Shown piece by piece: positions 1-11,630 of a stretch of DNA of 64,000 nt. The DNA is from Lomentospora prolificans (Eukaryota; Ascomycota; Sordariomycetes; Microascales; Microascaceae), in NCBI GenBank assembly GCA_029532625.1, contig JARFXM010000010.1, forward strand, positions 1,922,001 through 1,986,000, written 5' to 3'. The notes under the pieces are model-generated. The model saw nothing but the letters and a program-made list of their open reading frames with translations, was not told the origin of the DNA and made no database searches. Each line of letters opens with the position of its first letter. Position 1 is the stretch's first letter. The position numbers and the translations under genes are program-made.

Positions 1-2049
1 CGGTGGGGTCATGTCGTTGACCTCCCTGGGCCACGATTCGGCTCATCGTCGCACCGGATCGAAGGAAGCCGTCATATCGATAGATTGAGAGCATGTAGGC
101 GATATACTCGGATAGCGCGAACCCTAGTCCTCTTCGACGTACGATCTCGAAAGCTAAGAAGAGGGGACGATTATGTTATTTGGTCCCAATGAACCCGTCG
201 CCTTTCACATGCAAGCGGACCTACTATGAATTTCACCAAGCCAAGAAAAGAAATTACGGATGAGAGGGATCGAGAAGACGGCACATGCATGAGCAGCCAC
301 GGCTTAGGCTGGATTCGTCAACGATGGTGTCCTCCTCTATGACGCTCGCCAATGGAGTGAGATGATGTATCCCTCTGCAAGCGAGCCCGCTGTTCGGGAC
401 GCCGGCAAATCCCTTTATGGAAGCATTTTTGGGATACACTCCCCCATGTCCCGCACCTGTCTGATATGTCCAAACACTACCCATCTTGATAAGAGGTGGT
501 GGCATGCTGGATGAGAACGATGGTGCTGTGCTGTTTGTGACCTAGCCACCAACAGCTTTTAAGCCGCAGGGGGACCGCACAACCCCTAATGGCGATAAGG
601 CCAGGCGGCTCGAAAAAAAAAGAAAAAGAAAAAAAAAAGAGAAAAACGTGCCCCTATGCGTGTAAGTACAAATATGGTGCAAGGCCAATGCGGCCGCCCC
701 CCGAACCAATGATCAAGAGGGAGCAGCCGATCCAAGAGGCACTACCTTCATAGAATGCGAGAGGATAAATCCCCTTCATGGGGCTAGGTCGCGGAATTGG
801 TGGGCTTGCGATTGGTCCAATCTTAAAGCACCTCATCGCGCGGGCTTCTTTGCATCCTTGATTTGGCCTTTGGCCCAACATCGCCACGCACGTGTCTCGG
901 ATGGAAGCAATAAATCCATCAATTTCTAGGGAAAGGTCAGTGCTGCCACCAAGGACTTGGGATCCCGGTGTCAATACAAACCTGATCGGAACCAGCGGCT
1001 AGAATGTGCCTGCTCATGGCAGGGGGTGCGGGCTCACCTTCGTCCTTTGGCGCTCTGGTTAAAGGAGAGCTTAGATGACATCTCCTCGATGGATCCTCGC
1101 TCATGGAAGGAAGTACTCTGACATAAAGTCAACCATAGACCCTAAAGCGCCGGCGTACTGTGTGGTGATTCCCAGTCCATGTTGAGGCAGTTGAGATGAA
1201 TTGATGCAGGCGGATGGCTTGTCGCCGATGCTTGGGCCCTAAACTCTCACCTGCAGCGATACAGCCATCCTCCACGCGAAGATGCAGATACCCATGGTAG
1301 TTAATATGGGGGGAGGGTGCCGAGCTAACGACAATCTCGACGTAAGAATGCCCACACGCTAGTGTATCCCTGTCACGCACTTGCTTCCTGGTCTCTGGAG
1401 TTGCATGCAAATGCAGCACTCCAAGTACGGGTTGCCATGTTTCCCACCCAAAAATCAAGGCAGAAGTGGTGCCAGGGGCCTGCCCAATACCCACCAAGAG
1501 CCCTTGTAATTCCCCCAGTTTTTTTCCACTAGTGCTGAACGTAAGCCGCGAGGTCGATCGGCGATGCTGGCTCGTGGTAGCTTGTCGCAAGAAGATAAAG
1601 CTTGGAATTCGAGGGCAAGCCGGCAGAATATACTCACAAGGCCTTGCCGAACCGGAGCAGCGTCTCCGGACGCCAGCTTCTTTGCCCCGGAAATCCTGGC
1701 TAGCCGATGCCGATGACCCTGCTATTTTTATTCGAACCGGTATTGAGGGAGCGAACCCTTGGAGGTTGCCTCAACCGTGGCCGCCAGGGATTGCATCATG
1801 GGCCGCAGCCAGCTGTGAAGCTCAACTAGATGAAACCCACTGTAATCGATGCGTTTCTGGACCATGCATCGGCACTGCTGCAGTAAACCCAACCCTTGCG
1901 AACAATGCTACGAGGCTCGACCATGCCAAATGAGGGTTTAATTTTGCAAGCTAGACATGCGTGTTCAGGCAATTGGGTTGGGGGCCTGAAACTTGCAATC
2001 TGGTGATGAGTCTGCTCTGCTCTGCTAGAGACGCAGGCCGCTCTCTTCC

Positions 2050-2066
2050 AAAAAAAAAAAAAAAAA
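2050..2066. repeat. Poly(A) tract, 17 bases
   Basis: An uninterrupted run of 17 A lies in the gene-free region. It is one of several long homopolymers in the non-coding parts of this window. Confidence 0.95.
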
Positions 2067-2467
2067 GGTACGGCAGCCCAGGTGACAAGAAGGTGCAACT
2101 CCATTCGTGGGTTCCTTCACCGGGGACCATCTATCTTCCTTTTTCAAACCACGATGAGTACATTCCCACCCTACCAGTTCGCCACCTAACATTACGAATC
2201 CACTATATTGGTATCGAACCATACGAAGAGGGCCCTCGTTTTGCACTTTCCGGCATCTGGCCAGGCTTACTCCCCCCCTCTGTGGTTAGCGGTGGATTTC
2301 TCACCGGCCAAACTTGGGCCGATCCCCGTCGGTTTGTCTTGCAACTGGCGCCGAAGTCGAACGATAGGACCTTGATAGGCGGGAGCATCACGAGAGAACC
2401 CACCACCCGATCGTATAAGTCTGCAAAGAACTACGAAATAACGCGAACTTAGCTTCAAGTACCGGTC

Positions 2468-2490
2468 TTTTTTTTTTTTTTTTTTTTTTT
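2468..2490. repeat. Poly(T) tract, 23 bases
   Basis: An uninterrupted run of 23 T lies in the gene-free region, about 400 bases from the A17 tract and of opposite base on the same strand. Confidence 0.95.
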
Positions 2491-5400
2491 CACAGCTTCC
2501 CCTCTCACTTGTGCGGAATAGTAGCCTGGCGCTGCAACTATTTCCCCCCTCCCCCCGGTTCCTTTTGCCGACCACGACTAAGATCGCCACTAGACCGGGC
2601 CAAAAAGGCGTAACACGGACGATGGGGAATGAGACAGGCGCCCCAGTATCGTGCACTTATTAAGTTTGCGGGCTAGAGGCAAGAGCTGGCCGGATTGAGG
2701 AAAGGCTTTAAACGTATTGATAAACAAAATCTTTTGAGCATGTCGTCTAGTTTTCCTTTGATCGCTAGGGCGATCGACACATCCTCTCCACATTGGTATT
2801 ACACACTTTCATCAATCCTCGGCGCTTGAGTGAAACGCGCCCCCTCGCGCCCTCCTTCTTTCCCCGCCTCTATGCTTCGAAGGAAAGGGGACTGACGTCT
2901 ATCTCGCATACAATGACGTCCTGCTTGCTTCTTAAACAGCTGCCAAGGACCCCGGCGTTCGGGAAACTAGAGGCGCCTTCCAGCCATCCGTCGCAGACTT
3001 CCTGTTGTTTCCTTGATGGATCTACAGGTTAAAAGGACGATCTGACGGCCTCTCCGAGAACAATGCGATGTCAAGTAGGCCAAGTCCCCCGGTACAATCT
3101 TCAATAAGCGGGTGCCGAGTGCCCGTGGCGGAGGCGGGGTGTCTATTCTGCAAGATCTGAGAATGTCTTAAGACGAAGGCATGGCTTCTTTCTCCAGGCG
3201 CACACACCACTAGTCTTATCCGCACCAGCTGTATGTAGATACCTACATTGCATACCACGCGGCCGAGGAGCTAGCAAAGTGCGATATAGAAGACGCGGGT
3301 CCCATGCTTTTTCCACACTTGCTAAACCCTTGGTGTACAAGTAGGCAGAGCGAGGAGTGCACGGTACGTGGTATTCTTGTTTCCACCCCCTCAATTTGGA
3401 GGGGATGAAATAAGGGGGAATGGAGATTAATGAGAGAGGGGGGACTAATACATACAGCCTGGCTTGTACGTTTGTGCCCTGATGAATCCATTGATACTTT
3501 TATGGTTATCAACGGGCCGGTAACGGTCCCTCCGCACATCAACACGAGAGCGAAAAAAAGAAAAAGGGCGCCACCGGGCTCTAAGATGAAAGGGTAGAAA
3601 AGGAGAAATAAAAAACTGCCCAGGGCACGCAAGGCATCACAATGAACTATTCTTAGCCGCTTTCGCCTCTTGAACAAAGGGCGATTGGGTGCGAAACGAA
3701 GTACACACGGGACAAGGTTTGATTAGGGCGGAGGTGAGAAACTCAAAATAGGCCGCGGATTTCCTGGCGAGAGAAGAGAGGGAATTCCCGAATCTAAGGG
3801 CGGCAGCCGGGAAACTGGGATTGTTTTGCTAGCGAGAAGGGGTTTCTTTGAGTTTCGAGCTTGTAATCCGCAAGGGTGTTCCAATCAATTTCTCAATATT
3901 ATGAATTATTCTGGTTTGGATCCTTTGTATGGTTTCCTGCTTGACAATTCCTTGTCTTCCTGCATCTAGACTCCGCGAGCTCGACCTTTCAGCTACAACA
4001 GCGCGTGAGTGACGAGAAGTTATTGGAATGCGATCAATCCGGGACAGAAGAACGCTGGCGCTTCGTGTAAGTGGGAACAAGACAAGACCCGCTGGCGATC
4101 CGGTCCTCCAGCGGGTTGATCATCTCGCCAACTAACTGGGGTTTCCTGCTTGCGCCAAGGCCCCTCCCGAAAATCAACACTACGATTGAGATCATAACCG
4201 CTCCACGTCGATATCAGGGTGTGTATACAGTTATAGTAGGAGACGAAAAGAAGAAGGCCTGGATGCATCAACATGTAGCGATGGGCGAAAAGGGGATGTC
4301 GGTTGCATTTCCCCGAGAGAAATAGAATGGAGCTAACGCCCGATACTCATGTATCCCGTAGCCCAGGCGCCGGCTTGGGCCAGCCGAGAAACATCAATGG
4401 ATGTAGGTACTATTAGCTCTGAACTGGATTGATGGCTCGGGTTGGCCGCACGAAGTCCCACCATATTGATCCCCCCAAGATAGACCTGGGCCAACGGGCT
4501 TCATTGGCGCAAAAGCGTGCCCTGACCAGTTTGGGCCCGGTTGTGGAGTAGCCCTAAGAGGCCCGGCTCCCTTCACTCACATTCGTATCCATAAGAGTGG
4601 CCAGCTGTTGCGCTGAGTGGAGACTTTTTGGTCAGTTCATAGATCTGGCGAATATTGGCCGGTATGGGAGGGTAACACAGTCATTGACGCCTGGCCTTTT
4701 CGTCGGTCTGCTTGCCTTTAATGTTTCAACGCACGCAGAGAGTACATAGCTACGTAGCACCCGATCTGGGCATCATCTTTTCCAAACCACAAAACGCCAT
4801 ACATGGCGCAATAGGGTTTCGCCTCCCCCTTCACACCCTCTTTTGAGTCCTTGTTGGATCTCAGAGCTTCTATCCCTCTGCAACGCGACATAATGTGGGA
4901 ACAGGGGAGAAACATTGTGAACCTACACATCCAAGTTTCTTCGCGAGTTAAAATCACAAGCCGGGAGGCCTTCAGAAAATAAAGTTTACTACTAGCAAGT
5001 AGAGGCGTGCTCATCACCGGTGAAGGAGCTTGATTTGCGTCTCCTGGACCAGAAGTCGCCTAGCCCCTGATGATTTGTAAGTCCTGCTCTTGTCCTTTGG
5101 TCTTGGCCTCTTTTCTGGGAGGCGGGGGAGCTAGGTTAACTCGGCATGCTAGGAAGCGCCATGGCGGGGAAGGAAGCATAGAGTTGGAATGAGGGGAGGA
5201 CAAAGGGTAGCTCTTGGACGGGAAGTCAAAAGCCTGGACCGGGTGGGTTTTAAGTTGGCCCATCATCGCTTATGTCGTCTTTTTGCCTCCCGTCAAGGGT
5301 CGTGGCATGTCGATCGAGGTGAACCCTCGCCATGATGGCTTCCTGCGAGGAAATGAACCCGTTGAAGGTAGGCCAAGGTAGTAGAACACAGACTCTGTAA

Positions 5401-8400
5401 TGTAAGAGGTGAGGTATGCCATTGTTGCTGGCCTGGTCACACAGTTGGCTGAGAATGTAGATGATCTTTCTGCAGAATTTCTCCAGGACAGCCATTGGTT
5501 CGTCTCGGCTGGCCCGCTCGGAATGTAAGACATGCTTATGAGGGAAACCTCCGAGTCATCATAAGACAAGACAGACTCACCAATGCAGGTGTAAATGTAA
5601 GAAGGGTGAGAGTAAATGCAAGTGAGGTTAATAGGAAGGAGCTAGAACGCCCCTAAGATGAGCTCGGATTGGAGAAACGGGTTGGATTAGACTCAAGCTT
5701 GGGGTCGGTGTGTTTCTCGTCTCCCTTTTTTCCATCCTCAGATTATTCAAACCTACTCGGAGGACCGATGGCAATAGGAAGACTCCGTTTCGGTATCCAA
5801 GACATGCCAAGAGTTAATATGGATCTTTTCATCGTTGGTAAATGATACGGCCCGCTACACTGGGGCCGCGGCTCTTTTAACGTCTCGGTCGTCCGTAGAG
5901 CTAACCTAACAGGTCAATGTTCGACGAATTCGGCCCCTGTAAATTCCCCCCGAAGCTGGCGAGCGAGAACGACGTGATGTTCCTCTTCTACTTCACCATC
6001 GCGAAAGGTGTGGATCCTTGATTCATCGATCGCTTTCGAATGATGGTATGGAGGCGAAACACTGAAACCACCCACGCACACCAGCAGCAGCCGAAGGCTA
6101 TTCATCACGCACGAGATATAGATTCCTTCGCACTTACACCTGCAGTGTTACTCGGTCAGCCAGCTTCGAGCAGGCATCCCCTTGCCATCCTAGTCACCCT
6201 CCTTCACCCGCACCTAGGCGAAAGTCTATGCATCCCCCTTGGAAGCCAATAGGTGCGCCACCTCGAGGGTTCTTGACTATCTTTGGAATGTAGGGGACGC
6301 TGGCTAGAGCTGGCTATCGCCGCACAGAAAGCCAAAACTTGACGAGGGAGTACTAATAGAGGATGCCACAATGAGGGGCAAAAGGGTAGCGCCTAGAGAC
6401 GCGCTGCGCATGTACGTATTAGTGCTCAGGCTCTTTGCTTTAGGCGGAAGCAGCGGGGTCTCGTTCGCAGCTGGCAAGGAGTGGGGCTGCGCCGTGATCG
6501 AGACGGGAAAGAGTCTCTAAACTCTACTGCTACCCCTCAAGTCCGTCCGTACCCAAGAAATAAAAAAGGCTATCTAAAGGTCGAAGTTGGGGGTTAGCAG
6601 TGAGTGGTGATAGGACAGGGCAAAAATGAAGAGGATGCCAGCTAGTGTCGATAAGGTGCCAAGAGATCGATTCATCCATGCCCAGCTCTAGTGGGTGGTA
6701 GCGTACGGGGCGTTTGGACTAGTGCCGGGTCTTTCTTATTTAAAGGGGATACTAGTGTAAGAGTGAATACGACACACTGAGGCTTCACTGGACGGGCTCG
6801 GAGCAAGCATAGTCAGTGATTTGGAGGTAGTACGCTGGCAGTAGACCTCCAGGGTTAAATACGCTGGCTCTCTGAAATCGACGCCGACTAACAAAAGTTA
6901 TTGCACCTGGAGGTGACTGTATATCTACCTGGATTTAGTAGTGAAATATATAGCACACATCGTATATACACACCACCTCGATGGCCTTACTTTGTGATTA
7001 GCTTGCATATCAAACCGTGAAGGAGGTTTACTGAGCGAGGGCGGGCAGCTTACGCAACAACGTGCCATCGAGTGAGCTTCGCCCCTCTGCTAGCAGCATG
7101 GAGCGACACTGGCACTCGGGCTACTTCCATCCGAGTACACTGTCTCAACATGAAGACTCAGGCACTGTAGCCCTCCTGTAGAACTTTGATTCCTGGACCA
7201 ATCATGCGAAACCACACACCCCAAGCTCCTTCACGCTAGTTCTACGCACCCTATGGAGAGAGGAAGCTAGAGAAAGTAGCTTCCTTGTTTTCCCCTCCCT
7301 TCCATTCTACGAGCATCCCCTGTATCAATTGTCCATCTCCACTGCTTGCTCCTTCCGGGCATGGCTGGCTCAGTGTGTCCTAGTCTACAGCCGGTTTTAC
7401 TTTGAGCTAAGGGAGGACCTGTTCCGTCTTAGTTACCTGGCTGGGCTGCTGTGGTATAGACCGAGCTACATGCTGCCAATGCCTCCCCGAACACGTAACG
7501 CTGGGGTCTAGTCGGCACAGTCTAGTAACGGAAAGAAAGAGGACGGGGCCAACAAGTGACCAATCGACGTGGCGGTGGATGGAGGGAATATAGCTCTAAC
7601 GACTACTTGCTCACGGTGAGCGTCGCAAGCCCGGCCGCCAATGGCTTTGTCGGCTAGTGACTCGCGTTGGCTGTGATACTGTACGACAGGTAGGGCCGCG
7701 GGGCTATCGAGTGTCTAGTGACGACGACGGGCGGTCACGGTCGCAGTAGCCAGAACAGAACCTCCAAAAGCAACGATCTAGTAAATTTCAGGGCTTGTGG
7801 AGGTGCCGAAGGAGGGTCTATCCCATTGTAACAATTGTAATAGAGGCGTGCACTGCAGTATGCTGGCATCCGAGAGACCGCCCAAGGCAAGCTTGACATC
7901 AAGGATGGGGTGATCGCTCGTCCAAGGGCCAGCGATGCCCGTTCGCCGTTCTCCGCCTACCCCGTTCCCCGAACACCCATTGGCTCCCCCACCGTCCTAC
8001 CATGAGTATTACATGCTTCTTATGCCGCAGACGAGATTGGGAAATGTTCAAGCCTTTCTACGGGCTCAATGTGCCCTGCGATAGAAGCTTGGAGCGGAGA
8101 AATGTACGCTGCTGTAATCCCTCTGCATGGGCTCTTGAAGGGGGGTTGGTGGGGCCAGCCGGCGAGGACCAACACAAACTCGCCAGCTGGAACGAGGACC
8201 GTTGGGCGGGGTTCAACCGCTGTATTCTAACGCAGTCCAAACGCACCAAGCATCAATTGATGCTGGAAGTAACCACCTCGATTGGCTCTTGCAGGTGCGG
8301 CTTGGGAGACGTTGACACACCCTTCTCGCTGATTTGATTGATACAATATAAGATGCAGCATATATGTACGAGATGTACGGCTACTATAAAGGAAATTGGC

Positions 8401-9757
8401 ATGTACAACGAGGGAAGGAAGGCGCTCTAATGCTTGAGTGTCGGATGTTGAGGTGATAAAGACAACAGAACTAAGTTGTACGTACTCTCAATACATTGGG
8501 GGCGTGACGTGCGGGCTGTTGTGCTATAAGCTCCATAAAACGAACCTCTCGAGGACGCGAAATGGGATCGTTGCCGTCTCGCTCTCTCGCCCTTTGCCTC
8601 GGCGCGTTCGGTGCTTCGCAGGTCTACAGTCGACGAACAGCTTATAGCCGCAGGGCGTATACATCGTACGTACGTTTCTATTCCACTCGGAGGAGAAGCG
8701 AGGAACGAAGCGAAGTTGCGAGGTGCTAAGTGGGAGGCACGTCTTGAGTTGAGAACTGGCTTCCTTTCATTGATTGCTCCTTCCTGTGGTCCACGGATCA
8801 GTGAATGATCTTCCCCTCGTCAAGCTGGCCCTCCAGGCTAGCTTCTTCCTGGGTCGCACGTTGCACACCCCTCCGTGCACACCCCTGCCCCCCTAACCAA
8901 AGCCCCCTTCAGCGCTGGTGGGGCCAAGCTAGCGAGGTACAATGGTGCGCAGTACCTAGGTTTAGGCCAACTTCTTTTTTCACGCCTCTTCCACGGCTGG
9001 CTGGATGCTCCTGCCCTGTACCCATACTGTGTCCGGCCGGTTGTAGGTAGTGGAGTTGAACCTGGATATTCGGAAGTCCATTGGGTTGGTCATGACAGCG
9101 TCATAGCCCATACTCTCTGCGGACAGTACTTGTCCTATAAGTAATTGTGATAGCCTGGACCTCCGAATCCTTATTCGAAAACATGTGGTTTCTTCATATC
9201 TTCGCTGATTTCCCATCTTTCCTTTTCAAGGATCAAGAAATTCGTCTCTTATCCTTTTCTTTCTTTCTCAAGAGTAATCCTACACTCCGTTCTGGTCTAA
9301 CCGCCCAAGTCCTAGAGGCTTCCTGTTGAGAGGCAAAGAAAGCAAGGCAAGGCAGTACCTCTTCGAGCTATCGTTCTTTCGACTAGAAGCCAGAGTTTCT
9401 CGCTTTATTCGTTCTCCTCGAGGATACTCGGTCTCTACTTCGCGCTCTTCGCATCGAGAAACGTTATATAGATCGACTCCCACACCTCTTCGCTTCCTGC
9501 TACTGTTTCTTTGCTCTACTTCAACCACCTCTCACAGCTTGGTACTACCTACCACTGTAAACGCCACCCACAACTACGCCCACTCACAAACTTTGGCCCT
9601 ATCCTGTCTATTAAAGCAAGCTCCCCTCCCTGTCCAACCATACCTTCGGTTGGCTCTTCCCAGGGGGACCTATATGAGTTTCCTTATCTCTCCCACCTTG
9701 AACACCTTGGCCATCTTCCTCTAAGGCTGGTCCTCATTTACTTGAACAATCAACATT

Positions 9758-11234
9758 ATGGACAACTCTTCCATCTATTTCGATAGACGAGACAAACTTG
9801 ATGTAAGTCCCTCGGTTTTGTGCACTGGACTCTCTCCACAACCTTCGCCTCCCCGGTCGCGTAAAGCGGTTGGGTCCCATTCCCTGGCAGCTCTATCGTC
9901 AAACTACCAGCTAGACCTCGCATTACTTGTCTTCGTTCCGCACGCCTTGCCCTGCGTGTTGCCTTCTTGGTAATCAGGATTGTCCATGAGCGAATGGGCT
10001 TGAGCATGCGAGAAATGCAACATGCAGAACCCGGACTGCGAGTCTTATTAAAATTTGCTTCTTCATTCCTTCCTTTGTCGCTTGCACCTCTCCACTTTCA
10101 GATTGAACCTAAATTCCACTTCGGACGGTGTTGATGTTGAGCTAACCGCCGAATGTCGCCGAGCAGAGCCCGGTGGTATCGCCCATCCTTGATCGTTTTA
10201 TGCCCCGCGCCATGGAGGAGTCGGCCTACTTCACAACGCCCACTGGTGGCTACTCTACGTTACAAGGTGACGCTTACACACTAGCACCACGAAATGTCGA
10301 CCACCGAGACCCAACTGCCGGTGCTTTCAGCCTTGACTTCTTGCCGACGGCTGATACCATGCCGCGAGCGTACCCTACAGGAACCTTAGATCCGTCCGTG
10401 ACTACTAACACAACGAGTCCTGGCGACCCCACATTCTGCGACATTGATCCGTCGAGAGCCCTGTACAACGACCGAGATAGCTCTGAGGAGTGTCTCGGTG
10501 GCGCAATGCACGGACAGGCCCCCGTTGCCTTTGATAACTCCTACAGCTTCCTCCCTTCCCCTCCCGATGCCGAGGAGGGCGCAGAAAACACAACTGTGAC
10601 GACGCCAGCCATCTCCCCTAGACAGATTGCCGAAGGTTCTTTCGGCGAAAGTAGTCCTCGGAGTAATAGCGCTAGCAATGGTGCTTCTGCCAACGGCAAT
10701 AAGCAACGAGCTGAGAGAAAGAAGCGTAGACGACACTCTACTCCAGTTGTTTCTGCCAAGGACAAGCAAGCCCAGGGTGGGCCCGGTGACGAGAAGCGCC
10801 GTTCAACAACACAGCTCCGCACCGCATCTCGCGCTCCCAAGCGGTATAGTCAGTCTACTGCTCGCAAGCCCGCTGAGACGGCCGAAGAGGTTAAGGCCCG
10901 GGCTGCACACAACCAAGTCGAACAACAGTATCGAAAGAGATTGAATGCGCAGTTCGAAAGGCTTCTCGCTGTGCTCCCCCAGCCCGACTACGATGAGGAG
11001 GGCATGGATGAGGAGGGCGGCGAAGGAGGTGGCTGCCGCATGGGAATGGAGAAGAGAATCAGCAAAGCCGAAGTCCTTGACCTGGCGAGACGGCGAATCA
11101 AGTTGCTCGAAAAGGAAAGAGCAACCTTGGAAAGGCAAAAGGAAGAGCTGCTCGGTAGCGTCGGCAGGATGCAAGAGGAGTGGACTCGAAGGCTTGGTGG
11201 CCCTATGCCCACGGCGGTGAAGGTTGAGAGGTGA
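9758..11234 (+). CDS. bHLH transcription factor with SREBP-type tyrosine
   Basis: This is a nuclear DNA-binding protein of about 370 residues. I join exon 1 (9758-9802, 15 codons, MDNSSIYFDRRDKLD) to exon 2 (10167-11234): the donor at 9803 is a full GTAAGT, a GCTAAC branch site lies at 10141, the acceptor CAG ends at 10166, and the phase is 0. If exon 1 is wrong, translation could start at ATG 10200 or 10212. The N-terminal half is low complexity, followed by a basic nuclear-localisation stretch (ERKKRRRHS, near residue 197). The basic region (near 259-275) reads HNQVEQQYRKRLN, with tyrosine where most bHLH proteins have arginine, as in SREBP proteins. The loop carries about 20 acidic and glycine residues before helix 2 (KAEVLDLARRRIKLLEKE), which runs into a short leucine-rich coil. 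There is no membrane segment, so it is not a full-length SREBP. The target genes cannot be told from the sequence. Confidence 0.85.
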
Positions 11235-11578
11235 AGAAGAGCAACCAGAGATGTCATGCACCTGTTTTGACATTTCACCCTCATCCATTGCAACTGCAAA
11301 AAAATAAAGAAAAAAAAAAAAAGGAAAAAAAAGTTGTGTCACATGGAAACACAAAAGTTGTATCGTCCGTCAAGGATTCATGGGGGGCGCGGAAATTCGA
11401 GGGGACTTTTGGGAGGCGTGGCCGGCGTGTTGGAGTTGCGGCACCCCGGCAGACCTAGGCTTCCTCCTGCAGCGCTGTCTATACGACAGTCTTTTGGGAT
11501 CCGGGCTTGCCCACTTTGTTGTTCATCTGGTTCGGTATATTGTTACGATCTGTATTGGGTTCTTATGGCAAGGCTGTG

Positions 11579-11630
<52 letters not shown>

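Larger units (their letters stand above)
1..9757. other. Gene-free region upstream of the bHLH gene
   Basis: I see no gene in this 9.8-kb stretch. All open frames are short (largest about 150 codons), overlap frames on the other strand, and none resembles a protein family or splices convincingly into a neighbour. Base composition is balanced, without the strong TA excess expected of heavily RIP-mutated repeats, and no transposon protein is visible. It holds homopolymer tracts at 2050-2066 and 2468-2490. The last 500 bases before 9758 are rich in C and T, as in many fungal 5' leaders. Long upstream regions of this kind often carry the regulatory sequence or long leader of a developmental transcription factor; that role is inference. 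Confidence 0.6.

Noticed and set aside
3243..3677. 144-codon minus-strand frame with a hydrophobic patch
   Set aside because: Overlaps several other frames of similar length on the same strand and lacks any recognisable motif.
5914..6108. Small minus-strand frame (64 codons) with a hydrophobic N-terminus (NSLRLLLVCVGGFSVS), possible small secreted protein
   Set aside because: Short, isolated in the gene-free region, no cysteines to suggest an effector, no supporting splice sites or family likeness.
1..9757. RIP-mutated transposon remnants
   Set aside because: No strong TA excess, no terminal repeats and no transposase or reverse-transcriptase fragments were seen.
11583..11630. T48 tract as the poly(A) tail of a reverse-strand retrocopy
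   Set aside because: No gene-like sequence or target-site duplication was seen beside it.
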